A DNA stretch of 64,000 nt from an uncultured Ruminococcus sp. (GTDB lineage Bacteria > Bacillota > Clostridia > Oscillospirales > Ruminococcaceae): contig CACYSH010000001.1 of NCBI GenBank assembly GCA_902776945.1, positions 22,882 to 86,881 of the forward strand, given 5' to 3'. Position 1 is the stretch's first letter; every line of letters starts with the position of its first letter. Under the pieces are notes generated by a model. The model searched no databases and was not told the DNA's origin. It was given only the letters and a program-made list of their open reading frames with translations. A program made the position numbers and the translations under genes. Below, piece by piece: positions 18,159 through 26,901 of the stretch.

Positions 18159-19529
18159 ATGATACATAAATTTAAAAACAGCGGCATGAATATCCTGCTT
18201 GACGTAAACAGCGGCGGCGTTCATGTCGTTGACGATATGACATACGAGCTGCTTGATTTCTGCGAGCCGCCCCTTGCTGGAGATATTCCTGCGGCGGCGC
18301 TGGTGGCTCTTCAGGAAAAGTATTCCGTGGAAGAGCTTGCCGAATGCTGGGACGAGCTTAAATCGCTTTATGCCGACAAGATACTTTTTTCGGAGGACGA
18401 TTACGAAAAGTACGCCGAAACAGCCGTAGCCTCGCCGATAAAGTCGATGTGCCTTATCGTCGCTCAGGACTGCAACCTGCGCTGCGAATACTGCTTCGCG
18501 GGTAAGGGCGATTACGGTCAGGGGCGTATGCTCATGGACTTCGAAACGGGCAAAAAGGCGATAGATTTTCTTATGCAGAAATCCGCCAACCGCGAGAATC
18601 TTGAAATAGATTTCTTCGGCGGCGAACCGCTCATGAATTTCGAGGTCGTTAAGCAGATAGTCGAATACGGCAGGGAGCAGGAAAAGAAATTCGGCAAGCA
18701 TATCAATTTCACGATAACGACCAACGGCACGCTGCTGACCGATGAGCGTATTCAGTATATCAACGAAAATATGTATAACGTCGTGCTTTCGGTGGACGGC
18801 AGAAGATCGGTCAACGACCGCATGAGACAGTACCCGAACGGCACGGGAAGCTATGACAGCTTTATCGGCAAATACAAAAAGCTCGTCGAGCTGCGCGGCG
18901 ACAAGGAATGGTACGTCCGCGGAACCTACACAAAGTACAATCTTGATTTCTCGGAGGACGTAATGAGCCTTTACGCGGAGGGCTTCGAGCAGATCTCCGT
19001 TGAGCCTGTTGCCGCCGAGAGCAAGGAGCCTTACGCGCTTTCCGAGAGCGATCTGCCGCGCATTTTCGCCGAGTACGACCGCCTTGCCGACCGCATAAGA
19101 CAGATACGCGCTTCGGGCAGATTTATCAATTTCTTCCATTTTATGCTCGACCTCGATCAGGGTCCCTGCGCGGTTAAAAGGCTGCGCGGCTGCGGCTGCG
19201 GAAACGAATATGTGGCTATCTCCACCGACGGCGATATTTACCCATGTCATCAGTTTGTCGGTCATGAGGAGTACAAAATGGGTTCGCTGAACGACGGCTC
19301 ATTCAACCACGACCTGAAAAAGGAATTTGCGGGAGCGCACATTTATTCCAAGCCCGACTGCCGCAAATGCTGGGCGAGATTCTATTGCAGCGGCGGGTGC
19401 AACGCGAACAATTATCTGTACATGGGCGACATTAAAAGCTCGTATAAGGTCGGCTGCGAGATCGAGAAAAAGCGCGTGGAATGCGCGATCGCCCTTAAAG
19501 CCGAAAAAATGCTGGAGAACGCCGAATGA
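18159..19529 (+). CDS. scfB: SCIFF maturase, radical SAM/SPASM
   Basis: 456 residues. An N-terminal RRE/PqqD-like part (1-90, VHVVDDMTYELLDF) recognises the leader. The radical SAM core has CNLRCEYC with Cys105, Cys109 and Cys112 binding the 4Fe-4S cluster, and GGEPLMNF. The C-terminal SPASM region has many cysteines (CAVKRLRGCGCG, CHQF, CRKCWARFYCSGGC) for auxiliary clusters. The enzyme installs thioether bridges in the ScfA peptide. GGAGG precedes the ATG at good spacing. The stop overlaps the start of trmL by four bases (ATGA). Confidence 0.95.
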   Translation: MIHKFKNSGMNILLDVNSGGVHVVDDMTYELLDFCEPPLAGDIPAAALVALQEKYSVEELAECWDELKSLYADKILFSEDDYEKYAETAVASPIKSMCLIVAQDCNLRCEYCFAGKGDYGQGRMLMDFETGKKAIDFLMQKSANRENLEIDFFGGEPLMNFEVVKQIVEYGREQEKKFGKHINFTITTNGTLLTDERIQYINENMYNVVLSVDGRRSVNDRMRQYPNGTGSYDSFIGKYKKLVELRGDKEWYVRGTYTKYNLDFSEDVMSLYAEGFEQISVEPVAAESKEPYALSESDLPRIFAEYDRLADRIRQIRASGRFINFFHFMLDLDQGPCAVKRLRGCGCGNEYVAISTDGDIYPCHQFVGHEEYKMGSLNDGSFNHDLKKEFAGAHIYSKPDCRKCWARFYCSGGCNANNYLYMGDIKSSYKVGCEIEKKRVECAIALKAEKMLENAE

Positions 19530-20029
19530 ACAGGCTGAATATCGTGCTTGTCGAGCCGCAGATCCCGCAGAATACAGGCAATATCTCGCGTACCTGCGCG
19601 GTGACGGGTGCGGCGCTGCATCTTGTGAAGCCATACGGATTCACGATAACCGACAAGCAGCTCAAACGCGCCGGACTTGATTACTGGGATAAGCTGGAGA
19701 TTTACGAATATGACAGCTTTGACGAGGTCAAGCGCGGCAATCCGGGCGGGGAGTTTTATTACTTTACGACTAAGGGGCGGACGGTTCACAGCGAGGCGGC
19801 TTATTCTGCCGAAAGACCCGTGTTTATCGTGTTCGGGCGGGAGGATAAGGGCTTGCCGGAGGATCTGCTTTATGCGAATCCGGATAGTTGTGTGAGGATA
19901 CCGATGCGACCGACGCTGCGTTCGCTGAATCTTTCGAACTCGGTGGCGATAGCAACATATGAAGTGCTGCGGCAATGGGATTATCCCGATCTCGGGAGAG
20001 AGGGAAAGCTGACGCAGTATACATGGTAA
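19526..20029 (+). CDS. trmL: tRNA (cytidine/uridine-34 2'-O)-methyltransferase
   Basis: 167 residues, full length for TrmL, a SPOUT-class methyltransferase that modifies the wobble base of certain leucine tRNAs. Typical motifs are present: NIVLVEPQIPQNTGNISRTC at the N-terminus, FGREDKGLP and IPMRPTLRSLNLSNSVAIA, the last forming the trefoil knot that binds S-adenosylmethionine. Translationally coupled to scfB by the four-base overlap. Confidence 0.95.
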   Translation: MNRLNIVLVEPQIPQNTGNISRTCAVTGAALHLVKPYGFTITDKQLKRAGLDYWDKLEIYEYDSFDEVKRGNPGGEFYYFTTKGRTVHSEAAYSAERPVFIVFGREDKGLPEDLLYANPDSCVRIPMRPTLRSLNLSNSVAIATYEVLRQWDYPDLGREGKLTQYTW

Positions 20030-20039
20030 AAAGCAAGCA

Positions 20040-20262
20040 GACGGTGAGACAGACACGGGGTTCGGTGTCCGTGCGCTGGCGAGGGGTCAACCGCACGAAC
20101 AAAGTCGGGTAATAATCGCAAATTGTGCGGTTCAAAAATAAAATCGGCAATTTATGAGAAAGCCCACAAAAACAAGCAGATTGTAAAAACCTGTAAAACG
20201 TGACAGGAGCAAGTGGATTGCCGATTTTATTGTGCGAAAGAGCGCAGCGATTTTTGCACAAC
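20040..20262. repeat. Intergenic repeats (family G then family B)
   Basis: 20042-20097 is a family G copy (GGTGAGACAGACACGG...GAGGGGTCAACCGCACG). 20140-20228 is a family B element: AAAATCGGCAATT at the left end and ATTGCCGATTTT at the right end, followed by a second hairpin GTGCGAAA...TTTTTGCAC to about 20260. Other B copies are at 21247, 26395 and 34618. Confidence 0.75.
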
Positions 20263-20396
20263 AATAGCGCAAGGCAGGGATTTTCGAGGAAGTCTATTAT
20301 TTTGAAAAACAGGACGGATTTGAGTGAAAAGGTCGTGGCAAGCCCCGACACTACAAAATGTAGCGAAACATACGAAAAAGGGAGGGAGCAGGCTGA

Positions 20397-21164
20397 ATGC
20401 CATATACCGGAACATATATTTTCGCGGGCAGAACGGTGAGGATAACCTCGCTTTTTGAGCGGGTTCACGATTACTGCGCCGATTACCGCTGCGAGGACTT
20501 ACCTTCTACCGACATTTCGGTGAACATCACGGCGGAGGACATCGCGGCGGAGCGGGGAAGGCTTTCCTCGTCGCGGGCGGCGGACGACTATATCGAGGAG
20601 CTTGCCGTTTACCGCGTTATCGCGGAGAATATGCCACGCTTTGATACCATTCTTTTCCACGGGTCGTGTGTTGCCGTTGATGACAGAGGTTATTTATTCA
20701 CAGCACCCTCCGGCACGGGAAAATCCACCCATACGGCGCTGTGGCGCAGGCTGCTCGGCGAAAGGGCGGTCATGGTCAACGACGACAAGCCGCTTATCCG
20801 CGTTTCGGGCGGGGAAGTCACGGTTTTCGGCACGCCCTACAACGGCAAGCACCGTCTTGGCGAAAATATCTCGGTGCCGCTTGCGGGTATCTGCTGCCTT
20901 GAACGCGCCGCCGAAAACGCCATACGCCGTGCGGAGAGGGACGAGCTTTATCCGCTGCTGCTGCGGCAGATGTACCGCCCGTATTCGCCCGACGCGCTGG
21001 CGAGGTCGCTTGCGCTTTTCGACAAAATGACAGGCGAGGTAAGGCTGTTCCGGCTCGGCTGCAATATGGACATCGGCGCGGCGGAGTTGGCGTTCGCGGC
21101 AATGACAGCAAAACCAAAAGTCTTAGGAAGGGGGTCGGCACGAACAAGTTCGTGCAAGGGATAA
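20397..21164 (+). CDS. HPr-kinase-like (RiPP-type) kinase
   Basis: 255 residues. The HprK C-terminal-type P-loop APSGTGKST is at 103-111, preceded by FHGSCVAV and followed by MVNDDKPL, where Asp129/Asp130 would bind magnesium, and GTPYNGKH. HprK homologues of this size are known as peptide kinases or accessory proteins in RiPP clusters, including some lasso-peptide clusters. The start is supported by GGGAGGGAGC. The domain ends near MTAK; the remaining residues KVLGRGSARTSSCKG are coded by a family A intergenic repeat, so the original stop was probably replaced by insertion of that element. Genes downstream encode a beta-helix protein, a short peptide and an ABC exporter. Confidence 0.78.
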   Translation: MPYTGTYIFAGRTVRITSLFERVHDYCADYRCEDLPSTDISVNITAEDIAAERGRLSSSRAADDYIEELAVYRVIAENMPRFDTILFHGSCVAVDDRGYLFTAPSGTGKSTHTALWRRLLGERAVMVNDDKPLIRVSGGEVTVFGTPYNGKHRLGENISVPLAGICCLERAAENAIRRAERDELYPLLLRQMYRPYSPDALARSLALFDKMTGEVRLFRLGCNMDIGAAELAFAAMTAKPKVLGRGSARTSSCKG

Positions 21165-21205
21165 CTCTTCTTCAGAAGGGTTTCCCCCAGAGACTGAGCG
21201 GTTAA
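21107..21205 (+). repeat. Family A repeat overlapping a gene 3' end
   Basis: Contains AAAACCAAAAGTCTTAGGAA and the palindrome GCACGAACAAGTTCGTGC (21139-21156). The first ~55 bases are translated as the C-terminus of the HPr-kinase-like protein. Confidence 0.75.
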
Positions 21206-21246
21206 AGCATTGTGAGAAATAGTAAGAATCCGATCCGGTCAAAATT

Positions 21247-21370
21247 AAAATCGGCAATTTCAAGAAAAAGTGACAAAAACGCAGAAGTGTTAAAATCAGC
21301 AGAACGTGACAGAAACAAAGAAATTGCCGATTTTAATTTGCGAAAGAGCGGAGCGATTTTCGCAAACGAA
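21247..21370. repeat. Family B inverted-repeat element
   Basis: Ends AAAATCGGCAATTT (21247-21260) and AAATTGCCGATTTT (21321-21334) are perfect inverted repeats of 14 bases around a 60-base centre, followed by the companion hairpin TTTGCGAAAGAGCGGAGCG... to 21370. 21371-21600 holds further repeat debris (GGCGGGAGCAAGCCCCCGCC) and no gene. Confidence 0.78.
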
Positions 21371-21641
21371 TTGCATGAAGGCTAAAATATCATCACAGCG
21401 AGGGAAATTCACGGACGCGCAATGCACGCCCTCTACAATATTTGGCGTTGTGAAACCATGTAGATTTGCAAGGCAACGGGCGGGAGCAAGCCCCCGCCCT
21501 ACAACAATCCGCGCAAGCGGTTGGAAAAAACATGACGGGCGGGGCAATGCTCTCTCCTGCGATAAATTTAATGCTGTTTAATATAGTTGTATGTTATTGG
21601 AAACTGTCCAAAAAATATTGCTCCAATTTGCCCGAAAGGAC

Positions 21642-21670
21642 TTGACTTTTTTAACTCGGTGTGATATAAT
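21642..21670 (+). promoter_or_regulatory. Promoter of the beta-helix/peptide transcript
   Basis: TTGACT, 17-base spacer, TATAAT, about 80 bases before the beta-helix gene. Confidence 0.75.
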
Positions 21671-21752
21671 TATAATGTTAAATTATCTGTTCGCGGGTGA
21701 AATGCGTCTCCGCGGGGTATGTTATTATAATTATTAAGGGAGGATAAGGCAA

Positions 21753-24221
21753 ATGAAGGAAAATACTAAGTCAATGCTGCGCAGAACAGTTGCCGCTGTT
21801 CTCGCACTGACGATAGTTTCAGGCGTTCCTGCACAGGTTTTCCCGAAATTGTTTGTCGATACGGCTGTTACTGCAAGCGCGTATACCGTATCTGCGGGCA
21901 AGTTTGAAGATCTTCAGGAATATGTTAAGAACAGCGATCCTATCACTATCATGCTTACGGATAACATGGTTCCGACCAAGAGCAAGTACTTTAAAGTAAC
22001 CGGCTCCGATGTTACCGTTGACCTTAACGGCTACAAGGTAATAGGCAATTCCCAGTCCACCAGCTACCCGGTATTCCAGGTAGAACCGGGCTGCAAGCTC
22101 ACCATTGTTGATAATTCTACCCAGGGAACCGGCGTTATCACCGGCGGCGTGGGGCTTGGCGCTATCTATGTAAAGACAGGCGGAACGCTTGTTCTTAAAT
22201 CGGGTACGATCAGCGGCAACGTGTCGAAAAAGGTCAATTACGGCGGTGCGGTTACGCTGGGCAGCCCGAACAACTTAAGCGGCACCACCAGCTTTATCAT
22301 GACGGGCGGCACTATCAAGAACAATACCGCTTACGGCGAGTCCTCCGTCTGCTACGGCGGCGGCGTTCTTTGCCACGATTACAGCGTGTTTGAGATGTCC
22401 GGCGGTACGATCACCGGCAACGAGGCTTCGCAGAATACCGCCAGAAACAGCAACGGCGGCGGCGTGGCACTGAGACAGTACGCTACATTTAAACTGAGCG
22501 GCAACGCCGTTATCTCGGAAAACAAGGCGAAGAGAGGCAGCGCCGTTGGTCTGTCCGCCGCTACTGCGAATTTCGAAATGACCGGCGGTACCATAAAGGA
22601 AAATATCTGTCAGGTTTCGGCAACGGGCAGCAATGACAGTAACATTGGCGCGGTCTCCGTTGAGGCAGGCACCTGCTCTGTCAGCGGCGGCAGCATTATC
22701 AATAACATCAGCAAGGTTCCTTCCGAGCTTCGCGGCGCGGGCATTTCGTTCGGCTCGACCCTGAATCTTTCCGGCAATGTAAATGTCACCGGAAACTATA
22801 TGCTTATCGGAAATTCCACGACCAAGAAGTATTCGAATATCCGTCTCGGAAACAATCAGGTTATTAATATCGTTGCGCCGCTTGCCGATACGGCTAAGAT
22901 TGGCGTAAGTGTTTTCGGCGATCAGATCATTACAAGCGGCTGGGCTTGCATGAGCGGCAAAGCGCCCAAGGATTACATCACCATAGACGATCTTTTCGAT
23001 GATAGTTATTATGCTACGCTTGCGACGAGCGGCGAGGTAAGAGCTACCAAGGAAGACCAGAATGCCCAGCAGAAGGACAGAAAATTCACGGTAAACGAGA
23101 ACGGCTCTGCTTACAGCGGCAGCAAGGTGACTGTAACGACGACCGCAGACAGCACGCAGCTTGCTACTAACGTGAATACTGTTATCAAGTCGGGCAAGAA
23201 TGTAACTCTTGATATTAAGCCCAAGAGCGGCGTTAAGATCGACAAAGTTACCTACAAGTACGGCAATACCGAAAAGACTATTACTGCGGACAGCAGCGGC
23301 AAGTATTCGTTCGTTATGCCCGATTCTGACGTAACGGTGAACATTGTTACCTCCGACGTTGAGGAGCCTGTTGCCCTGAAGCAGCGCAGCGTAAGCCTTG
23401 AAGGCGATATTTCGTTAAATTACAAGCTCTCTGTTCCCGAAAGCGTAAGGGATACCGCAGTAATGCAGTTCACCGCAGATTTCGGCAACGGCGTTGAGAC
23501 CATAAAGGTCAAGGGTACCGCTGATTCGAACGGACTTGTTGTCTTCAAGTGTCCTGTTACCGCAAAGAATATGACGACCGAGATCTCTGCAAAGCTCGTC
23601 AGCGGCACTAAGGTTCTTTGGCCCGCAAGCGGTGCCGATAAGTATTCGATAAGAGAGTACGCCAAGAGCTATTTCGATGATATTGACAAGCTCGACAGCG
23701 GAAGAAAGTATGAAAAAGCTATCAAGGCGATGCTGAACTACGGCGCTTACTCGCAGCTGTACTTTGACTATAAGACCGACGATCTTGCCAACAGTATCCT
23801 TGCGGAAAGCGACAGAACCGTTACCGACCTGACGACCTACGGCAAGAAGTTCGATACTTCTACTCTGCCTTCGGGTGTAAGGACGCGCTCGAATCTCCTG
23901 CTCACCGACAAGATCGCCGTATCGGTTATCTTCAAGGACGCTGACAAGCTGGAATATGTTGACTCCGACAAGTCCGTAACAGTTGCAGTAAATAAGGCGA
24001 GCGACGGTCTTGAGCTTCTCATTTCGGATATTCTTGCGCTCAATGTCGGCAAGACTTACAGCATAAAGGTAACTAAGGGTACCACGACCAAGACTATCAA
24101 GTACGGTCCCTCGTTCTATTGCCATAACGTTATTGACCGCAACAAGGGCAATGACGAACAGCTTAAGCTGCTGATCCAGGCTCTCTGCAAGTTCAGCAAC
24201 GCGGTTGAAGCATTATCTTAA
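21753..24221 (+). CDS. Secreted parallel beta-helix protein
   Basis: 822 residues. Signal peptide of about 43 residues (KSMLRRTVAAVLALTIV..., cleavage near TASA). Residues about 100-370 consist of beta-helix rungs rich in GG/GTI motifs (FIMTGGTIKNNTA, FEMSGGTITGNEA, FKLSGNAVISENKA), as in polymorphic-outer-membrane-like or adhesin-type Gram-positive proteins. Residues about 440-540 form Ig/Big-type repeats (VTVTTTADSTQLATNV), and the C-terminal 270 residues are an unrecognised domain also predicted extracellular (FDDIDKLDSGRKYEKAIKAMLNYGAYSQLYF). No LPxTG, dockerin or membrane anchor is visible. GGGAGG precedes the ATG. A 40-residue peptide gene follows after 37 bases. Confidence 0.82.
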   Translation: MKENTKSMLRRTVAAVLALTIVSGVPAQVFPKLFVDTAVTASAYTVSAGKFEDLQEYVKNSDPITIMLTDNMVPTKSKYFKVTGSDVTVDLNGYKVIGNSQSTSYPVFQVEPGCKLTIVDNSTQGTGVITGGVGLGAIYVKTGGTLVLKSGTISGNVSKKVNYGGAVTLGSPNNLSGTTSFIMTGGTIKNNTAYGESSVCYGGGVLCHDYSVFEMSGGTITGNEASQNTARNSNGGGVALRQYATFKLSGNAVISENKAKRGSAVGLSAATANFEMTGGTIKENICQVSATGSNDSNIGAVSVEAGTCSVSGGSIINNISKVPSELRGAGISFGSTLNLSGNVNVTGNYMLIGNSTTKKYSNIRLGNNQVINIVAPLADTAKIGVSVFGDQIITSGWACMSGKAPKDYITIDDLFDDSYYATLATSGEVRATKEDQNAQQKDRKFTVNENGSAYSGSKVTVTTTADSTQLATNVNTVIKSGKNVTLDIKPKSGVKIDKVTYKYGNTEKTITADSSGKYSFVMPDSDVTVNIVTSDVEEPVALKQRSVSLEGDISLNYKLSVPESVRDTAVMQFTADFGNGVETIKVKGTADSNGLVVFKCPVTAKNMTTEISAKLVSGTKVLWPASGADKYSIREYAKSYFDDIDKLDSGRKYEKAIKAMLNYGAYSQLYFDYKTDDLANSILAESDRTVTDLTTYGKKFDTSTLPSGVRTRSNLLLTDKIAVSVIFKDADKLEYVDSDKSVTVAVNKASDGLELLISDILALNVGKTYSIKVTKGTTTKTIKYGPSFYCHNVIDRNKGNDEQLKLLIQALCKFSNAVEALS

Positions 24222-24258
24222 TATTTTAAATAAATAAAAAGTAATGGAGGATAATGGT

Positions 24259-24381
24259 ATGAAGACAGAGTACACACCCGTATCGGTAGAGCTTATTGAG
24301 CTTACCGCAAATGATGTTATTACCGATTCCACTCCCTATATCTGGGACGACGATGACTACGATGATACCACAAATACCTGA
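24259..24381 (+). CDS. 40-residue acidic peptide, RiPP-precursor-like
   Basis: Encodes 40 residues starting MKTEYTPVSVELIEL and ending in a Trp-Asp4-Tyr-Asp2-Thr-Thr-Asn-Thr tail. The leader shows the pattern Y..P.VE.IEL....VIT, which resembles the YxxPxLxxLxxxxT leader of Firmicute lasso and other RiPP precursors recognised by RRE domains; the acidic tail would be the core. No cysteine and no double-glycine. GGAGG is nine bases upstream of the ATG. It is co-transcribed with the beta-helix gene, followed by a terminator and an ABC exporter gene. No lasso cyclase or protease gene lies nearby, so the type of processing is open. Confidence 0.7.
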   Translation: MKTEYTPVSVELIELTANDVITDSTPYIWDDDDYDDTTNT

Positions 24382-24410
24382 TTTTCGCGGGTGAAAAACT
24401 GAGTGATGAA

Positions 24411-24446
24411 AAAGCGGCAGGCGGCTTAGGCTTCCCGCCGCTTTTT
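24411..24446 (+). terminator. Terminator after the peptide gene
   Basis: Stem AAAGCGGC / GCCGCTTT with a loop that itself can pair, followed by a T run. Leaky termination could link the peptide to the exporter gene. Confidence 0.72.
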
Positions 24447-24493
24447 GTGTTGAAAGGGGGGCGCGGGCAATAGGGGCGAAAAAAGACAGCGCC

Positions 24494-26200
24494 GTGAAAT
24501 GGCTGTGGCGCGTTCCGGGAAGAAAAAAGCTGTTCGTCCTGATGCTTATCGTTATACAGGCATTGAGCGGCGGCAGCGGCGTTTTGTACGCGCTGCTGCT
24601 GAGAAGCGTGGTTGACAGCGCGGTAAGCGGCAGCCGCGAGGGCTTTGTGAAAAGCGCCGCTGCGCTGGTAGCTTTGGCGGCAGGTCAGCAGGCGCTTAAT
24701 ATGTTTGCACGCTATTTCAACGAGCTTACGCGCTCCACGCTCGAAAATACTTTTAAAGAACGTCTGTTCGGGAATCTGCTTGCGAAGGATTTTTCAAGGA
24801 TAAGCGCCGTACATTCTGGCGAATGGCTCAACCGCCTGACGAACGACGCGGTTATCGCGGCAAACGGCTATGTGGAGATAGTCCCCGGGTTGGCGGGAAT
24901 GACCGTCCGGCTGATAAGCGCGGTGGTCATGCTTTCGGTGCTGGAGCCGCGTTTTGCCTGCGTGATCGTTCCCGGCGGCGCGGCGATAGTAGTTCTTGCG
25001 TCCATGTTCCGCAAGGCGATGAAGCGCCTGCACAAGAACGTTCAGGAAAGCGACGGCAGCTTGCGCGTGTTCTTGCAGGAGCGAATAGGCAGCATGATGA
25101 TGATTCGTTCGTTTGCCGCCGCCGACACCGCCGCCGTTCAGGCGCGGGAGAAAATGAATGCTCACAAGTCGGCGAGAATGAAGCGGGTGAGGTTTTCGAA
25201 TATCTGCAACGTGGGGTTTGGTACCGCGATGAGTGGAATGTATGTCGCGGGCGTGTGCTACTGCGGCTACGGGATACTCACGGGCGCTATGTCCTACGGT
25301 ACGCTCACGGCGGTAACGCAGCTTATCTCGCAGGTGCAGTCGCCGTTTGCAAATATAACAGGCTATCTGCCGAAATTTTACTCGATGACGGCAAGCGCCG
25401 AGCGGCTCATGGAGATCGAGAGCTTCGGCAGCGACTGCGAAGCCCCGCCGCTGCCGCTTGACGAGGTGACGGCGGCGTATCGCGGCAGGATAAAGAGCTT
25501 TGGTCTGAAAAACGCCGATTTTACCTACTATCCGTTCACCGAAAAGGCGGACGGGCTTTCAAAAGAGGATCAGCCCGTTGTGCTGAATAATATCTCGGTC
25601 GAGATAAACAAGGGCGAATATGTGGCGTTCACGGGGCAGAGCGGCTGCGGAAAGTCTACTGTGCTTAAACTCATGATGTGTATTTACCGGCTTGACGGCG
25701 GGGAGAGGTTCCTGCGGCTGACGGACGGCAGCGCGGAGCTTACGGCGGAGTGGCACAGGCTTTTTGCCTACGTTCCGCAGGGAAATCAGCTTATGACAGG
25801 CACGATACGCGACATTGTGACGTTTGCCGACCGAAGCGCCGTTAATGACGACGACCGGATAAACGAAGCGCTGCGGATAGCCTGCGCGGAGGAATTTGTC
25901 GGCGGGCTTGAAAACGGCGTTGATACGCTGCTCGGCGAGCGTGGAACGGGGTTGTCGGAAGGGCAGATGCAGCGCATAGCGATAGCGAGGGCGTTGTTTT
26001 CGGGGAGTCCCGTGCTGCTGCTGGACGAATCGACGAGCGCTCTTGACGAGGATACCGAGAAAAGGCTGCTCGAGAATCTGCGGAGAATGACGGATAAAAC
26101 AGTCGTGATAGTAACGCACCGTCCGGCGGCGCTTTCGATATGCGACAGGGTGCTAAGGTTCACGGAGCAGGGCATAACAGAGATAAAAGATAAAAGATAA
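24494..26200 (+). CDS. ABC exporter, fused permease and ATPase
   Basis: 568 residues. Six membrane helices occupy about residues 13-300. The ATPase domain has Walker A GQSGCGKST (about 382-390), signature LSEGQMQRIAIARAL, Walker B VLLLDEST and the switch histidine in VIVTHRP, so it is a complete half-transporter that works as a dimer. No N-terminal C39 peptidase is present, so it would export a substrate already cleaved or not needing cleavage. The start is uncertain: GTG at 24494 is used, about 15 bases after AGGGGCG, and no better codon is in frame. Placement after the acidic peptide suggests peptide export (inference). Confidence 0.85.
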   Translation: MKWLWRVPGRKKLFVLMLIVIQALSGGSGVLYALLLRSVVDSAVSGSREGFVKSAAALVALAAGQQALNMFARYFNELTRSTLENTFKERLFGNLLAKDFSRISAVHSGEWLNRLTNDAVIAANGYVEIVPGLAGMTVRLISAVVMLSVLEPRFACVIVPGGAAIVVLASMFRKAMKRLHKNVQESDGSLRVFLQERIGSMMMIRSFAAADTAAVQAREKMNAHKSARMKRVRFSNICNVGFGTAMSGMYVAGVCYCGYGILTGAMSYGTLTAVTQLISQVQSPFANITGYLPKFYSMTASAERLMEIESFGSDCEAPPLPLDEVTAAYRGRIKSFGLKNADFTYYPFTEKADGLSKEDQPVVLNNISVEINKGEYVAFTGQSGCGKSTVLKLMMCIYRLDGGERFLRLTDGSAELTAEWHRLFAYVPQGNQLMTGTIRDIVTFADRSAVNDDDRINEALRIACAEEFVGGLENGVDTLLGERGTGLSEGQMQRIAIARALFSGSPVLLLDESTSALDEDTEKRLLENLRRMTDKTVVIVTHRPAALSICDRVLRFTEQGITEIKDKR

Positions 26201-26730
26201 AAGATAAAAGATATTTCGCAAGGTGAGGGATAATGCCGGATCCAGCGCCGGCTCGCGCTGGCGAGGGGTCAAGGGGGCGAGGAGCCCCCTTGCAGGGTAT
26301 GGGACAGCACCCCATTTGCGCCAACGGCGCAACCCACGCAAAGCCGACAAATCAAGCAAATCGTAATTATCCGCAGAGGTGAGCGGTCAAAAATAAAATC
26401 GGCAATTTCAAGAAGATCTAACAAAAACGCAGAATTGAATAGCTCTGCAAAATTGAGCGGGAACAAGCAAATTGCCGATTTTAATTTGCAAAAGAGCGCA
26501 GCGATTTTTGCAAAGAAAACGCAGGGCAGGCAGATCCTTACCGACAGGGCAGGATTTGCGGACAGACGGGCGGGAGTTGAACTCGTCCCCGCCCTACACC
26601 TTATTTTGTGCGGGTTACATATTGTAGGGGCGTGCATTGCGCGTCCGTGAATGCCCGCAAAACCGCGATTTTACAGTAATTTTGAATAGGTTAGTGCGTA
26701 TGGGTGCAAGCCCCCACCCCACAATCAATA
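26201..26730. repeat. Cluster of intergenic repeats (families G, B, F)
   Basis: 26219-26275 is a G-type copy; 26395-26482 is a family B element with 14-base ends, continuing to 26515; 26640-26725 contains GCAAAACCGCGATTTTACAG...TTGAATAGGTTAGTGC, repeated at 46612-46655. No gene is seen here. Confidence 0.7.
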
Positions 26731-26816
26731 AATAGGTATGTATTATCATCAAGCCCAACGAGAGATTGCTGATAAATGTAATAAAACTGATTTTCGTGAA
26801 AATTTCAAAATACCTA

Positions 26817-26845
26817 TTGAAAAATCCTGAAAAATAAGTTATAAT
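26817..26845 (+). promoter_or_regulatory. Promoter of pta
   Basis: TTGAAA, 17-base spacer, TATAAT, about 57 bases before the start codon. Confidence 0.7.
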
Positions 26846-26901
26846 ATTTATATACCGCTCTGCGGCAAACCAGTCAATAATTTATTGGAGGTATAAATAT
26901 C

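Noticed and set aside
24259-24381. Complete lasso-peptide cluster
   Set aside because: The asparagine-synthetase-like cyclase and the B1/B2 leader peptidase genes are missing; only precursor-like, kinase-like and exporter genes are present.
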